Assembly (NCBI GenBank): GCA_035718045.1 | Contig: DASTHV010000065.1 | Span: forward strand, 1 to 7,466 | Direction of reading: 5' to 3' | Origin: DASTHV01 sp035718045 | GTDB lineage: Bacteria; Patescibacteriota; Saccharimonadia; Saccharimonadales; UBA10212 | Length of the DNA: 7,466 bases | In this document: positions 1 to 4,593 of the stretch, piece after piece | Layout: each line of letters starts with the position of its first letter | Numbering within the stretch: position 1 is the first letter of the stretch | The notes under the pieces: model-generated | Database searches by the model: none | Told to the model about the DNA's origin: nothing | What the model saw: only the letters and a program-made list of their open reading frames with translations | Made by a program: the position numbers and the translations under genes

Positions 1-2
1 AT

Positions 3-92
3 TATAAATGGAACCGGAATTTGGAGCTTCCATCAGCAGTTACCTGGGTAAAAAACTGGCAGGAGGTGTTGGAATTCTTTGAAAAGGAGTAA
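3..92 (+). CDS. HAD-like nucleotidase paralogue, C-terminal end only (cut by window edge)
   Basis: This is the last 29 codons of a gene that begins before the window. The frame reads YKWNRNLELPSAVTW and then VKNWQEVLEFFEKE and stop. It aligns without gaps to the C-terminus of the next gene: WN, LP and VKNWQEVLE are shared at identical spacing, and 28 nucleotides are identical (46-73 versus 632-659). It is therefore very probably the tail of a tandem paralogue of the HAD-family gene that follows. The codons for WQEVLE contain the AGGAGGT (61-67) that serves the downstream TTG start, and the two genes overlap by 14 bp. Function beyond HAD-like phosphatase cannot be judged from the tail alone. 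Confidence 0.8.
   Translation, partial: YKWNRNLELPSAVTWVKNWQEVLEFFEKE
61..67 (+). promoter_or_regulatory. Shine-Dalgarno AGGAGGT inside the upstream gene, deciding a TTG start
   Basis: AGGAGGT is a near-perfect anti-16S complement. It lies 11 nt before TTG 79, within the coding sequence of the preceding paralogue. No ATG or GTG is usable near the conserved N-terminal beta strand (SIIAVDIDD), so this site fixes the TTG as the start. The same heptamer at the same 11-nt distance recurs at 647-653 before TTG 665. Confidence 0.8.
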
Positions 93-684
93 ATCGATCA
101 TTGCCGTTGATATTGACGATGTTCTGGTACCGCATGCTGAGAGCCTTATTAACTGGTACAACCAAAAATACGGCACAAAGTTAACACTTGCGCATAACCA
201 TTCTAAGGATCCAAAACCGTGGGGCACCAAAACGGTCGAAGAAGCTATTAAAAGAGTTCATGAATATATACACTCTGCTGCATTGTTTAAGGCAAAGCCG
301 ATGCGTGAATCAATCAACGTGCTTAAGGAATTAAGCCAAACATATGAATTGGCGATAATCACGGGCAGAGACACGATCATAGAAGAAGAAACCCGCCGGT
401 GGCTTGCCCGCTACTATCCAGAACTATTTAAATCGACTCATTTTACGGCTATCTATAATTTGGAGGGAAAAGCACGCTCTAAAGCCGACGTATGCTCACA
501 GGCCGAGGCGGCGTATTTGATTGATGACTCCTTGGATCAGGCCATTGAAGTTTCTAAAAGGGGCGTAATGGTCCTATTGTTTGGTGATTATCCATGGAAC
601 CAAGCTAAAAGATTGCCCAAGGGTATAACGCGGGTAAAAAACTGGCAGGAGGTGTTGGAGTATTTTGACGGACAGGCAAGATAG
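79..684 (+). CDS. HAD superfamily hydrolase, 5'-nucleotidase C / YqfW-like
   Basis: A 201-residue cytosolic protein with the HAD phosphatase motifs in order. Motif I is DIDDVL (nucleophile D11, acid/base D13). Motif II is IITGR (T95). A lysine lies in the GKARSK segment (K131 or K135). Motif IV is YLIDD (D149, D150). The late LFGDYPWN segment (167-174) resembles 5'(3')-deoxyribonucleotidase (NT5C) and YqfW-type proteins, so dephosphorylation of a (deoxy)nucleotide is the likely reaction; the substrate is inferred. The helical cap is the insert between motifs I and II. The start is TTG 79, chosen from the AGGAGGT at 61-67. It overlaps the upstream paralogue by 14 bp and the next gene by 20 bp, so translation is probably coupled. 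It is the second member of a tandem pair. Confidence 0.85.
   Translation: MKRSKSIIAVDIDDVLVPHAESLINWYNQKYGTKLTLAHNHSKDPKPWGTKTVEEAIKRVHEYIHSAALFKAKPMRESINVLKELSQTYELAIITGRDTIIEEETRRWLARYYPELFKSTHFTAIYNLEGKARSKADVCSQAEAAYLIDDSLDQAIEVSKRGVMVLLFGDYPWNQAKRLPKGITRVKNWQEVLEYFDGQAR
647..653 (+). promoter_or_regulatory. Duplicated Shine-Dalgarno AGGAGGT for the ATL gene
   Basis: This is the second copy of the ribosome binding site embedded in the WQEVLE codons, 11 nt before TTG 665. Its sequence and spacing match the copy at 61-67, which shows that the translation signal travelled with the gene duplication. Confidence 0.8.
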
Positions 685-991
685 CGGGTTTAGGGACCGG
701 GTTTATGAGATCGTGTCCCACATACCCAGGGGTAGGGTAATGACTTACGGGCAGATAGCGGCGCTGGCCGGTAGCCCGCGGGCAGCTCGGATTGTGGGCG
801 GGATAGCCCACTGGGGTGACCCGGCTTTGCCGTGGCAAAGAGTAGTCAAAAAAGACGGCTCGCTGGCCGAAGGCTACCCCGGCGGAACTGCCGGCCACGC
901 CGAAGCCCTGCGCGCCGAAGGCGTAAACATCTCGGTGGATTATAAAGTAGATATCAAGGCGTTACTGTGGCGACCCGGCCGGAACTCCTAG
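665..991 (+). CDS. Alkyltransferase-like protein (ATL; MGMT/Ogt DNA-binding domain family)
   Basis: A 108-residue protein consisting only of the DNA-binding/active-site domain of O6-alkylguanine-DNA alkyltransferases. It has the helix-turn-helix part PRGRVMTYGQIA (21-32), the SPRAARIVGGIA segment (37-48) with arginine-finger candidates, and then LPWQRVV (55-61). In true transferases this last motif is PCHRV and the cysteine accepts the alkyl group. Here tryptophan (W57) replaces it, as in known ATL proteins. ATLs bind alkylated guanine, flip it out and flag it for nucleotide excision repair. About 100-110 residues is normal for ATLs. The start is TTG 665, supported by AGGAGGT 11 nt upstream. 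The gene overlaps the HAD gene by 20 bp and miaA by 25 bp, so it is expressed in the same operon. Confidence 0.9.
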   Translation: MTDRQDSGFRDRVYEIVSHIPRGRVMTYGQIAALAGSPRAARIVGGIAHWGDPALPWQRVVKKDGSLAEGYPGGTAGHAEALRAEGVNISVDYKVDIKALLWRPGRNS

Positions 992-1836
992 CAATTGTTG
1001 GCGTTACGGCCTCCGGTAAATCAGATTTGTCAATGAAAGTCGCTCGGGAGTTTAGCGGTGAAATCATTTCCGCCGACTCCTGGACGGTCTACAAAGGTTT
1101 TGATATCGGGACCGGCAAACCCAGCGCCGCCGACCAAAAAGCGGTCAGACATCATCTATTAGATGTCAGAGGGCCAACTGACGGTTTTAATGCGCCCCTG
1201 TTTAAAGAAATGGCCGAAAAAGCCATCAAAAATATCCAGAAAAGGGGTAAATTGCCGATTTTGGCTGGCGGCACCGGTCTATATATCGACAGCGTGCTGT
1301 ATGATTATGGTTTTTTGCCAAATACTTCTACCGAGAACCGAGCCAAGCTGAACAGTATGAGCCTGAGCAAACTGCTGGAACGGGCCAAAGTCGAGGGCGT
1401 GGATCTAACAGGGGTTGATAGCCGTAACAAGCGACGAGTAGTGCGAGCGATTGAGGCCGGCGGCGCCAAGCCGAGCAAATCTAATTTGAAAAAGGGGACT
1501 TTAATTGTGGGGTTGCAGATAGATAACGACCAGCTGCGCCGCCGCGTAGAACAAAGGACCAAGCGGATGCTAAATGCTGGGCTGGAGACAGAGGTCAGGA
1601 GCTTAGCAGACAAATACGGTTGGGATATCGAACCAATGAAAGGCATTGGCTATCAGCAGTGGAGCGAATATTTCGATGGACGCCAATCCTTAGAAGAAAC
1701 CAAGAATCGACTCATTTCGGCCACTATGAACTTGGCCAAACGCCAACGCACTTGGTTCAAACGCGACAAAAACATACAATGGTTTGACTCAGCCGATGAA
1801 GCTTATCGGTTCATCTCTTGCACCCTGAACACTTAA
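967..1836 (+). CDS. miaA: tRNA dimethylallyltransferase MiaA
   Basis: MiaA transfers a dimethylallyl group from DMAPP to N6 of A37 in tRNAs that read UNN codons. At 289 residues it is close to the usual 290-320. Visible motifs are the P-loop GVTASGKS (12-19), SADSWTVYKGFDIGTGKP (35-52) with catalytic candidate D37, HHLLDV (62-67), the LAGGTGLY segment (99-106) with the conserved threonine T103, RRVVRAIE, MKGIGYQQ (224-231) and the closing KRQRTWFKRD (258-267), which matches the family's RQRTWFR end. The start is GTG 967, which places the P-loop at the normal distance. The gene begins inside the ATL gene with only a weak AAGG upstream, so translation is probably coupled. It is the last gene of the operon; a promoter for the next gene follows directly. 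Confidence 0.95.
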   Translation: MATRPELLAIVGVTASGKSDLSMKVAREFSGEIISADSWTVYKGFDIGTGKPSAADQKAVRHHLLDVRGPTDGFNAPLFKEMAEKAIKNIQKRGKLPILAGGTGLYIDSVLYDYGFLPNTSTENRAKLNSMSLSKLLERAKVEGVDLTGVDSRNKRRVVRAIEAGGAKPSKSNLKKGTLIVGLQIDNDQLRRRVEQRTKRMLNAGLETEVRSLADKYGWDIEPMKGIGYQQWSEYFDGRQSLEETKNRLISATMNLAKRQRTWFKRDKNIQWFDSADEAYRFISCTLNT

Positions 1837-1866
1837 TTACTTGTTTTAGAGTCAATTTGTTACAAT
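1837..1866 (+). promoter_or_regulatory. Putative sigma70-type promoter TTACTT-18-TACAAT
   Basis: The -35 TTACTT is at 1837-1842 and the -10 TACAAT at 1861-1866, with an 18-bp spacer, in the 28-bp gap after miaA. It predicts a transcript start near 1872. The upstream ATG at 1865 would then lie inside the -10 box, before the transcript begins, so the start at GTG 1886 is favoured. Confidence 0.5.
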
Positions 1867-1885
1867 GGATAACAGAGGGAGAGAC

Positions 1886-2530
1886 GTGATCGAACAACTG
1901 TTTGGTTCCAAGACCAGAGTCAAGCTGCTACAGCTATTTTATTCCAATCCGAATCGTTCATTTTATGTGCGCGAAATTACCCGTAAAATAGACGAGCAGA
2001 TTAATTCAGTGCGCCGCGAGCTATCAAATTTGCTCAGTATCGGCATTATTAAGTCCGACGCCACCAACAACCGGCTTTATTACGAAGTTAACCAAAACTA
2101 TGAATTCTATAGACCGCTGGCGGCTATCTTTGGCGGCCAACCGATGGCCGCGGAGCCGGCCGCCAAAGCCGCGTCTAAAAAAGAAGCCAAGGCAAGTCCA
2201 ATCCCTACGCCAAAGGCCGATGTAAGCAGTGAGCACCCGATGGCTAAAAGCCTGCGCGGCCTGGGCAAAGTGGATTTGGCGCTGCTGAGCGGCCAATTTA
2301 CGCGTGATGACTCCAGCGGTGTGGACGTGCTGATAGTTGGCGATATCAACCAGGCCAAGGCCGACAAATTTATCGCTGAGCTGGAAAAGTCCGAGAACAA
2401 GGAACTGCGCTACGCCGTCTTGCCCACTAGCAATTATGAATACCGCCTGCAGATCAACGACCGGTTCATAAGCAACGTGCTAGGCGCCAAGAAGCAGGTT
2501 ATAATTAACGCCAAGGACCTAACGGTTTAA
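1886..2530 (+). CDS. Winged-helix regulator-like protein with degenerate nucleotidyltransferase-like C-terminal domain
   Basis: A 214-residue protein. The N-terminal part (about 1-75; MIEQLFGSKTRVKLLQLF, then YVREITRKIDEQINSVRRELSNL) is a winged helix-turn-helix of the ArsR/MarR-like type with a beta wing (KSDATNNRLYYEV). A low-complexity Ala/Lys/Pro linker follows (about 88-120). The C-terminal part (SGQFTRDDSSGVDVLIVGD onward) resembles MNT/pol-beta nucleotidyltransferases found after such winged helices, but the GS-x(n)-DxD catalytic signature is degraded, so it is probably not catalytic. The start is GTG 1886, with AGGGAG 4 nt upstream; the in-frame ATG at 1865 overlaps the promoter -10. 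The target is unknown. It precedes the MBL-fold gene, but a separate promoter lies between them. Confidence 0.7.
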   Translation: MIEQLFGSKTRVKLLQLFYSNPNRSFYVREITRKIDEQINSVRRELSNLLSIGIIKSDATNNRLYYEVNQNYEFYRPLAAIFGGQPMAAEPAAKAASKKEAKASPIPTPKADVSSEHPMAKSLRGLGKVDLALLSGQFTRDDSSGVDVLIVGDINQAKADKFIAELEKSENKELRYAVLPTSNYEYRLQINDRFISNVLGAKKQVIINAKDLTV

Positions 2531-2531
2531 A

Positions 2532-2609
2532 TGAGAATTGAGAATAGGGTATTGAGAATTGAGAAAATTAGCGACTATTCTCTATACTCGATTCTGAATT
2601 CTTGCTACT
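2532..2609 (+). repeat. Heptanucleotide tandem-repeat array arranged as an inverted repeat
   Basis: The left half (2532-2566) is five consecutive 7-mers: TGAGAAT, TGAGAAT, AGGGTAT, TGAGAAT, TGAGAAA. The right half (2575-2609) is five degenerate 7-mers of the reverse-complement type (CTATTCT, CTATACT, CGATTCT, GAATTCT, TGCTACT). Positions 2534-2558 pair with 2578-2602 at 21 of 25 Watson-Crick positions plus one G-U, leaving a 19-nt loop. The array fills the gap between the winged-helix gene and the MBL-fold gene. Its 7-bp period resembles the short tandemly repeated (STRR) heptamers described in cyanobacteria. Confidence 0.85.
2559..2588 (+). promoter_or_regulatory. Promoter formed by heptamer repeats: TTGAGA-18-TATACT
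   Basis: The -35 TTGAGA (2559-2564) comes from the last left-hand heptamer. The -10 TATACT (2583-2588) comes from a right-hand heptamer. Each matches 5 of 6 consensus positions, and the spacer is 18 bp. The predicted transcript start is near 2595, ahead of the Shine-Dalgarno at 2614-2620. Confidence 0.5.
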
Positions 2610-2613
2610 CGTC

Positions 2614-2620
2614 AGGAGGT
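2614..2620 (+). promoter_or_regulatory. Shine-Dalgarno AGGAGGT deciding a GTG start
   Basis: AGGAGGT lies 6 nt before GTG 2627. It selects this GTG as the start of the MBL-fold gene, which opens directly with the family's first beta strand (ELSFYGANC). Confidence 0.8.
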
Positions 2621-2626
2621 ATATAG

Positions 2627-3256
2627 GTGGAGTTGTCGTTTTATGGTGCCAATTGTCTGAGAATCGGCACTAAAAAAGCCCAAATTGTAGTGGACGATAA
2701 CCTGGCTCAGCTGGGCCTAAAGGCCGTTACTAAGGCCACAGATATCAGCTTGCGCACTTCAGCGGATTTTACCGAGCCGGCTCAGAGCGTTTTTTCGGCC
2801 GCCATGCCGGGTGAGTACGAGATATCAGGCGTGGTTATTCACGGTATCGGCGCCCGTTCGCACATGGATGAGGAGGGCAAAAAATCAGCCGTTATTTATA
2901 CGATTGAGGCCGACGACACCAAAATTGCCGTGTTGGGCCATATTTACCCTGAATTATCTGATCAACAACTAGAAGCCATCGGTATGGTAGACGTGGCGGT
3001 GGTGCCGGTGGGCGGCAACGGCTACACGCTTGATGGCTCCGGAGCCTTGCAAGTTATTAAACAGATCGAACCGAAGATTGTCATCCCAACCCACTACAGT
3101 GACGGAGCCATACGTTACGAGGTGGCTCAAACCGAGCTGGACGACGCTCTTAAAAACCTAGGCATGGAGATCAGTGAAAAACTCGCCAAATATAAGATAA
3201 AAAGCGGCGATCTTAGCGATAGCACCAAGCTCATTGTCCTAGAACGCCAGCTCTGA
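2627..3256 (+). CDS. Metallo-beta-lactamase-fold protein (UlaG-like / Lactamase_B_3) with missing metal motif
   Basis: A 209-residue cytosolic protein that follows the UlaG-like MBL fold: opening strand LSFYGANCLRIGT, VVDDN at about 23-27, MPGEYEISGVVIHGIGARSHMDEEGK (about 64-90), IAVLGHIYPELSDQQLEAIGMVDVAVVPVGGNGYTLD (about 104-140), and a terminal IPTHYS. In active relatives the strand before GEYE ends in THxHxDH, which binds two metals. Here the same place reads LRTSADFTEP, so all those histidines are absent. The aspartate expected in the later LGD segment is replaced (LGHIYP). The fold and product-side residues remain, so it is probably a non-catalytic or altered-function member. The start is GTG 2627 with AGGAGGT 6 nt upstream. 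It converges with rpmB, 30 bp away. Confidence 0.75.
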   Translation: MELSFYGANCLRIGTKKAQIVVDDNLAQLGLKAVTKATDISLRTSADFTEPAQSVFSAAMPGEYEISGVVIHGIGARSHMDEEGKKSAVIYTIEADDTKIAVLGHIYPELSDQQLEAIGMVDVAVVPVGGNGYTLDGSGALQVIKQIEPKIVIPTHYSDGAIRYEVAQTELDDALKNLGMEISEKLAKYKIKSGDLSDSTKLIVLERQL

Positions 3257-3277
3257 CGCCGTAATGCGCCAAACCTA

Positions 3278-3291
3278 GGCTAGAGGCTAGA
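3278..3291. repeat. Two perfect tandem heptamers (GGCTAGA x2)
   Basis: GGCTAGA is repeated exactly at 3278-3284 and 3285-3291, in the gap between the converging MBL-fold and rpmB genes. The second copy contains the rpmB stop codon (TAG on the minus strand, 3287-3289). It is the second of three 7-bp-period sites in this window. No convincing terminator is visible in the gap. Confidence 0.6.
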
Positions 3292-3475
3292 GAAGGCCTT
3301 TTTTCTTAAGGCTGCGTAGAGCCGAAGTGCTGATCTTAACCTTGATCTTTTTGCCGTCCACAGTCAGGGTTTTGACCTGTAAATTGGGTTTCCAGGTTTT
3401 TTTGGTGTGGCGCTGCGAAAAACTGACATTGTTGCCATGTTGCTTGCCTTTGGTATCAAAATCGAGTCGTTTCAT
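3287..3475 (-). CDS. rpmB: 50S ribosomal protein bL28
   Basis: A 62-residue basic protein matching bL28: GNNVSFSQRHTKKTWKPNLQVKTL corresponds to the family's GNNVSHAHNKTKRRFLPNLQ region, followed by KIKVKISTSALRSLKKKGLL, which matches the C-terminal strand and helix ending in KKG. It binds 23S rRNA in the large subunit. The N-terminus is short and lacks the cysteine-containing CxxTGK opening of many bL28s, so it is the zinc-free form. ATG 3475 is preferred; an in-frame TTG lies two codons earlier (3481). There is no Shine-Dalgarno, and a promoter on the minus strand places the transcript start at about 3481, so the mRNA may be almost leaderless. It is the only protein gene on the minus strand here and is monocistronic. 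Confidence 0.9.
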   Translation of the reverse strand: MKRLDFDTKGKQHGNNVSFSQRHTKKTWKPNLQVKTLTVDGKKIKVKISTSALRSLKKKGLL

Positions 3476-3487
3476 ATTCAATTGATT

Positions 3488-3516
3488 AGCTTAACAGAGG
3501 TGATGGTCTTAGTCAA
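3488..3516 (-). promoter_or_regulatory. Putative rpmB promoter TTGACT-17-TAAGCT
   Basis: On the minus strand the -35 TTGACT is at 3516-3511 (5 of 6 match) and a weak -10 TAAGCT at 3493-3488, with a 17-bp spacer. The predicted transcript start is about 3481, only a few bases before the rpmB ATG. Confidence 0.4.
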
Positions 3517-3527
3517 CCGAATCGGTT
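3515..3527. promoter_or_regulatory. Operator-like palindrome AACCGA-A-TCGGTT
   Basis: A perfect 6+1+6 palindrome sits in the divergent region between rpmB and the M50 protease gene and overlaps the outer edge of the rpmB -35 box. The size and position fit a dimeric repressor site, but no cognate regulator can be named. A small cruciform by chance is also possible. Confidence 0.35.
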
Positions 3528-3550
3528 AATAGCTAAACAAGTCTACTATC

Positions 3551-3578
3551 AGCTATTGGCTACCGGCTATAAGCTATA
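3551..3578 (+). repeat. Degenerate heptamer tandem repeat (RGCTAYN x4)
   Basis: Four consecutive 7-mers, AGCTATT, GGCTACC, GGCTATA and AGCTATA, end exactly before ATG 3579. The last unit plus the following AT makes a perfect TATAAT (3575-3580). It is the third 7-bp-period site in the window and the second that supplies a promoter hexamer. Confidence 0.7.
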
Positions 3579-3580
3579 AT
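3575..3580 (+). promoter_or_regulatory. -10 box TATAAT for the M50 gene, overlapping the upstream ATG
   Basis: This is a consensus -10. No good -35 is seen at 16-18 bp (the region is the heptamer array). The transcript should begin at about 3587, so ATG 3588 would be the first codon of a leaderless message and ATG 3579 would lie within the -10. No Shine-Dalgarno exists before either ATG. Confidence 0.45.
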
Positions 3581-3587
3581 GATTGAG

Positions 3588-4223
3588 ATGCATGTATCTG
3601 TGACCAGCGTGGCGATTTTATTGGTTGTACTACTGTTGAGTATGTCTATCCACGAGATGATGCATGCCTTTGCTGCCAATTGGCTGGGCGATGACACGGC
3701 GCGCCTGCAGGGGCGGCTGACGCTTAATCCGTTGCCGCATATCGATCCGATTTTTACGGTGGCCTTGCCGCTGATACTGCTTTTAAGCGGCAGCCCGTAT
3801 TTGTTTGGCGCCGCCAAACCGGTGCAGGTCAATTTTAGCCGTTTGCGCTACGGAGAGCTGGGCGGCGCCATTGTGGGCATGGTCGGTCCGGTGACCAATC
3901 TAGTTATCGCTGCGGTCGCCGCACTGATTTTCAATCATGTGGGCCTGCTGGGCTCCACGGCTTATGACATCTTCAGGATTACCATCGTGCTGAATGTCGG
4001 TCTATTTTTGTTCAATTCAATCCCGTGGCCACCTCTGGATGGCTCGCGGCTGCTTTACGCCTTCGCGCCCGAGCCGCTACAAGATTTTATGATTAGAATC
4101 GAACGCCTGGGAGCCATTAGTATTCTGATTCTTTTCTTTATTGTTTACCCTTTGGTACAGGGGCCGCTGGCTCGGATTTTCATCAGCGTGGTGCATTTTT
4201 TGGCGCCGTCGCTTATCGTCTAG
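3588..4223 (+). CDS. Site-2 protease family (M50) intramembrane zinc metalloprotease
   Basis: A 211-residue multi-pass membrane protein. The first membrane helix ends in IHEMMH, giving the zinc/catalytic motif HExxH (H22, E23, H26). The M50 NPLPHIDP segment is at 47-54, GPVTN at 100-104, and the third zinc ligand is in FNSIPWPPLDGSRLL (132-146, D141). Further hydrophobic spans lie at about 55-67, 93-115, 120-134 and 167-178. Such short M50 proteins without a PDZ domain (Rv0359/YwhC type) are common and cleave membrane-embedded substrates; no substrate is evident here. The start is ATG 3588, because the ATG 9 nt earlier overlaps a TATAAT; that ATG (3579) would add only three residues. It is monocistronic and is followed by a structured-RNA promoter. 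Confidence 0.88.
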   Translation: MHVSVTSVAILLVVLLLSMSIHEMMHAFAANWLGDDTARLQGRLTLNPLPHIDPIFTVALPLILLLSGSPYLFGAAKPVQVNFSRLRYGELGGAIVGMVGPVTNLVIAAVAALIFNHVGLLGSTAYDIFRITIVLNVGLFLFNSIPWPPLDGSRLLYAFAPEPLQDFMIRIERLGAISILILFFIVYPLVQGPLARIFISVVHFLAPSLIV

Positions 4224-4239
4224 TATTCAAAGGCAGGAG

Positions 4240-4245
4240 TATAAT
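4240..4245 (+). promoter_or_regulatory. -10 TATAAT for the structured RNA
   Basis: A perfect TATAAT 6 nt before the first base of the long closing stem at 4251, so the predicted transcript start coincides with the base of the RNA structure. No clear -35 is seen at 17 bp; the upstream sequence is the end of the M50 gene. Confidence 0.6.
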
Positions 4246-4250
4246 TATAA

Positions 4251-4429
4251 ATGGTCGGTACGCGGCACAATAATATTTTCTCAATACAATTTACAAGGGA
4301 GTCCAACCATGTCGCCCGGGCCGTGGCCCGGCGATGAGGGCACCCACCTGTCGTAATAAGCAGAGGTAAATTGAGTGTCGAATGCCGGCTATCAAGCAAA
4401 AAGCTCGTCGGTTAAGACGAGCTTTTTGC
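4251..4429 (+). ncRNA. Structured small RNA of about 180 nt, 6S-like candidate
   Basis: Its 5' end (4251-4268) pairs with 4375-4392 at 16 of 18 positions, G-U pairs included. A 5'-side bubble follows (4269-4286, A/U-rich), then an 8-bp stem (CAATTTAC 4287-4294 with GTAAATTG 4366-4373), then an apical domain with a GC-rich hairpin (4312-4334) and the single-stranded-looking GGGCACCCACCTG (4338-4350). A promoter -10 lies just before it and a perfect intrinsic terminator ends it at 4396-4429. A long closing stem, a bubble and an apical hairpin in roughly 180 nt is the architecture of 6S RNA, which binds RNA polymerase as an open-promoter mimic, and the ACCCACCU string recalls some 6S sequences. 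The 6S identity is inference (about 0.4). The existence of an RNA is better supported, because no convincing protein is encoded here. Confidence 0.7.
4396..4429 (+). terminator. Intrinsic terminator, perfect 14-bp stem
   Basis: GCAAAAAGCTCGTC (4396-4409), loop GGTTAA, GACGAGCTTTTTGC (4416-4429). The five T residues on the 3' arm follow the GC-rich part, and the matching A run makes it usable in both directions. It ends the structured RNA and insulates the tRNA that starts 30 bp later. Confidence 0.85.
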
Positions 4430-4440
4430 ATCTCGTCTGT

Positions 4441-4446
4441 TATAAT
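4441..4446 (+). promoter_or_regulatory. -10 TATAAT of the tRNA-Pro gene
   Basis: A perfect TATAAT sits 13 bp before the mature tRNA 5' end, which predicts a short 5' leader of about 6 nt for RNase P to remove. The -35 region overlaps the preceding terminator and is poorly matched. Confidence 0.6.
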
Positions 4447-4458
4447 TACCTCTGTTCA

Positions 4459-4534
4459 CGGGGTGTGGCGCAGCTGGTAGCGCGTACGGCTGGGGGCCGT
4501 GAGGCCGCAGGTTCAAGTCCTGTCACCCCGACCA
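4459..4534 (+). tRNA. tRNA-Pro (anticodon GGG)
   Basis: A complete cloverleaf with encoded CCA. The acceptor CGGGGTG (4459-4465) pairs with CACCCCG (4524-4530), the discriminator is A4531, and CCA is at 4532-4534. The D stem is GCGC/GCGC. The anticodon stem TACGG/CCGTG encloses loop CTGGGGG, with anticodon GGG at 4492-4494 and G37. The variable loop is 5 nt. The T arm is GCAGG-TTCAAGT-CCTGT. The C1-G72 pair and G37 are typical of proline tRNAs. It reads CCC and CCU. It lies between its own promoter and a strong hairpin at 4548-4575. Confidence 0.95.
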
Positions 4535-4547
4535 GGTTTTTGCTTTT

Positions 4548-4575
4548 CCGCGCGGCTTATCCTTAAGCCGCGCGG
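4548..4575 (+). terminator. 12-bp perfect GC-rich hairpin after tRNA-Pro
   Basis: CCGCGCGGCTTA (4548-4559), loop TCCT, TAAGCCGCGCGG (4564-4575), followed by only a short GTTTG. It probably terminates the tRNA transcript or protects its 3' end. The poor U-tract may allow read-through into the dehydratase gene 18 bp later, which has no obvious promoter of its own. Confidence 0.55.
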
Positions 4576-4593
4576 GTTTGGTAACATGTATGT

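Noticed and set aside
605..898. A 97-codon minus-strand frame opposite the ATL gene
   Set aside because: It lies entirely opposite convincing conserved coding sequence and has a composition typical of a shadow frame.
2532..2609. CRISPR array
   Set aside because: The units are 7 bp, contiguous and without unique spacers, and no cas genes are nearby.
4297..4566. Short open frames over 4297-4356 and 4375-4566
   Set aside because: They cover the structured RNA, its terminator and the tRNA-Pro gene. Their translations have no protein-like features.
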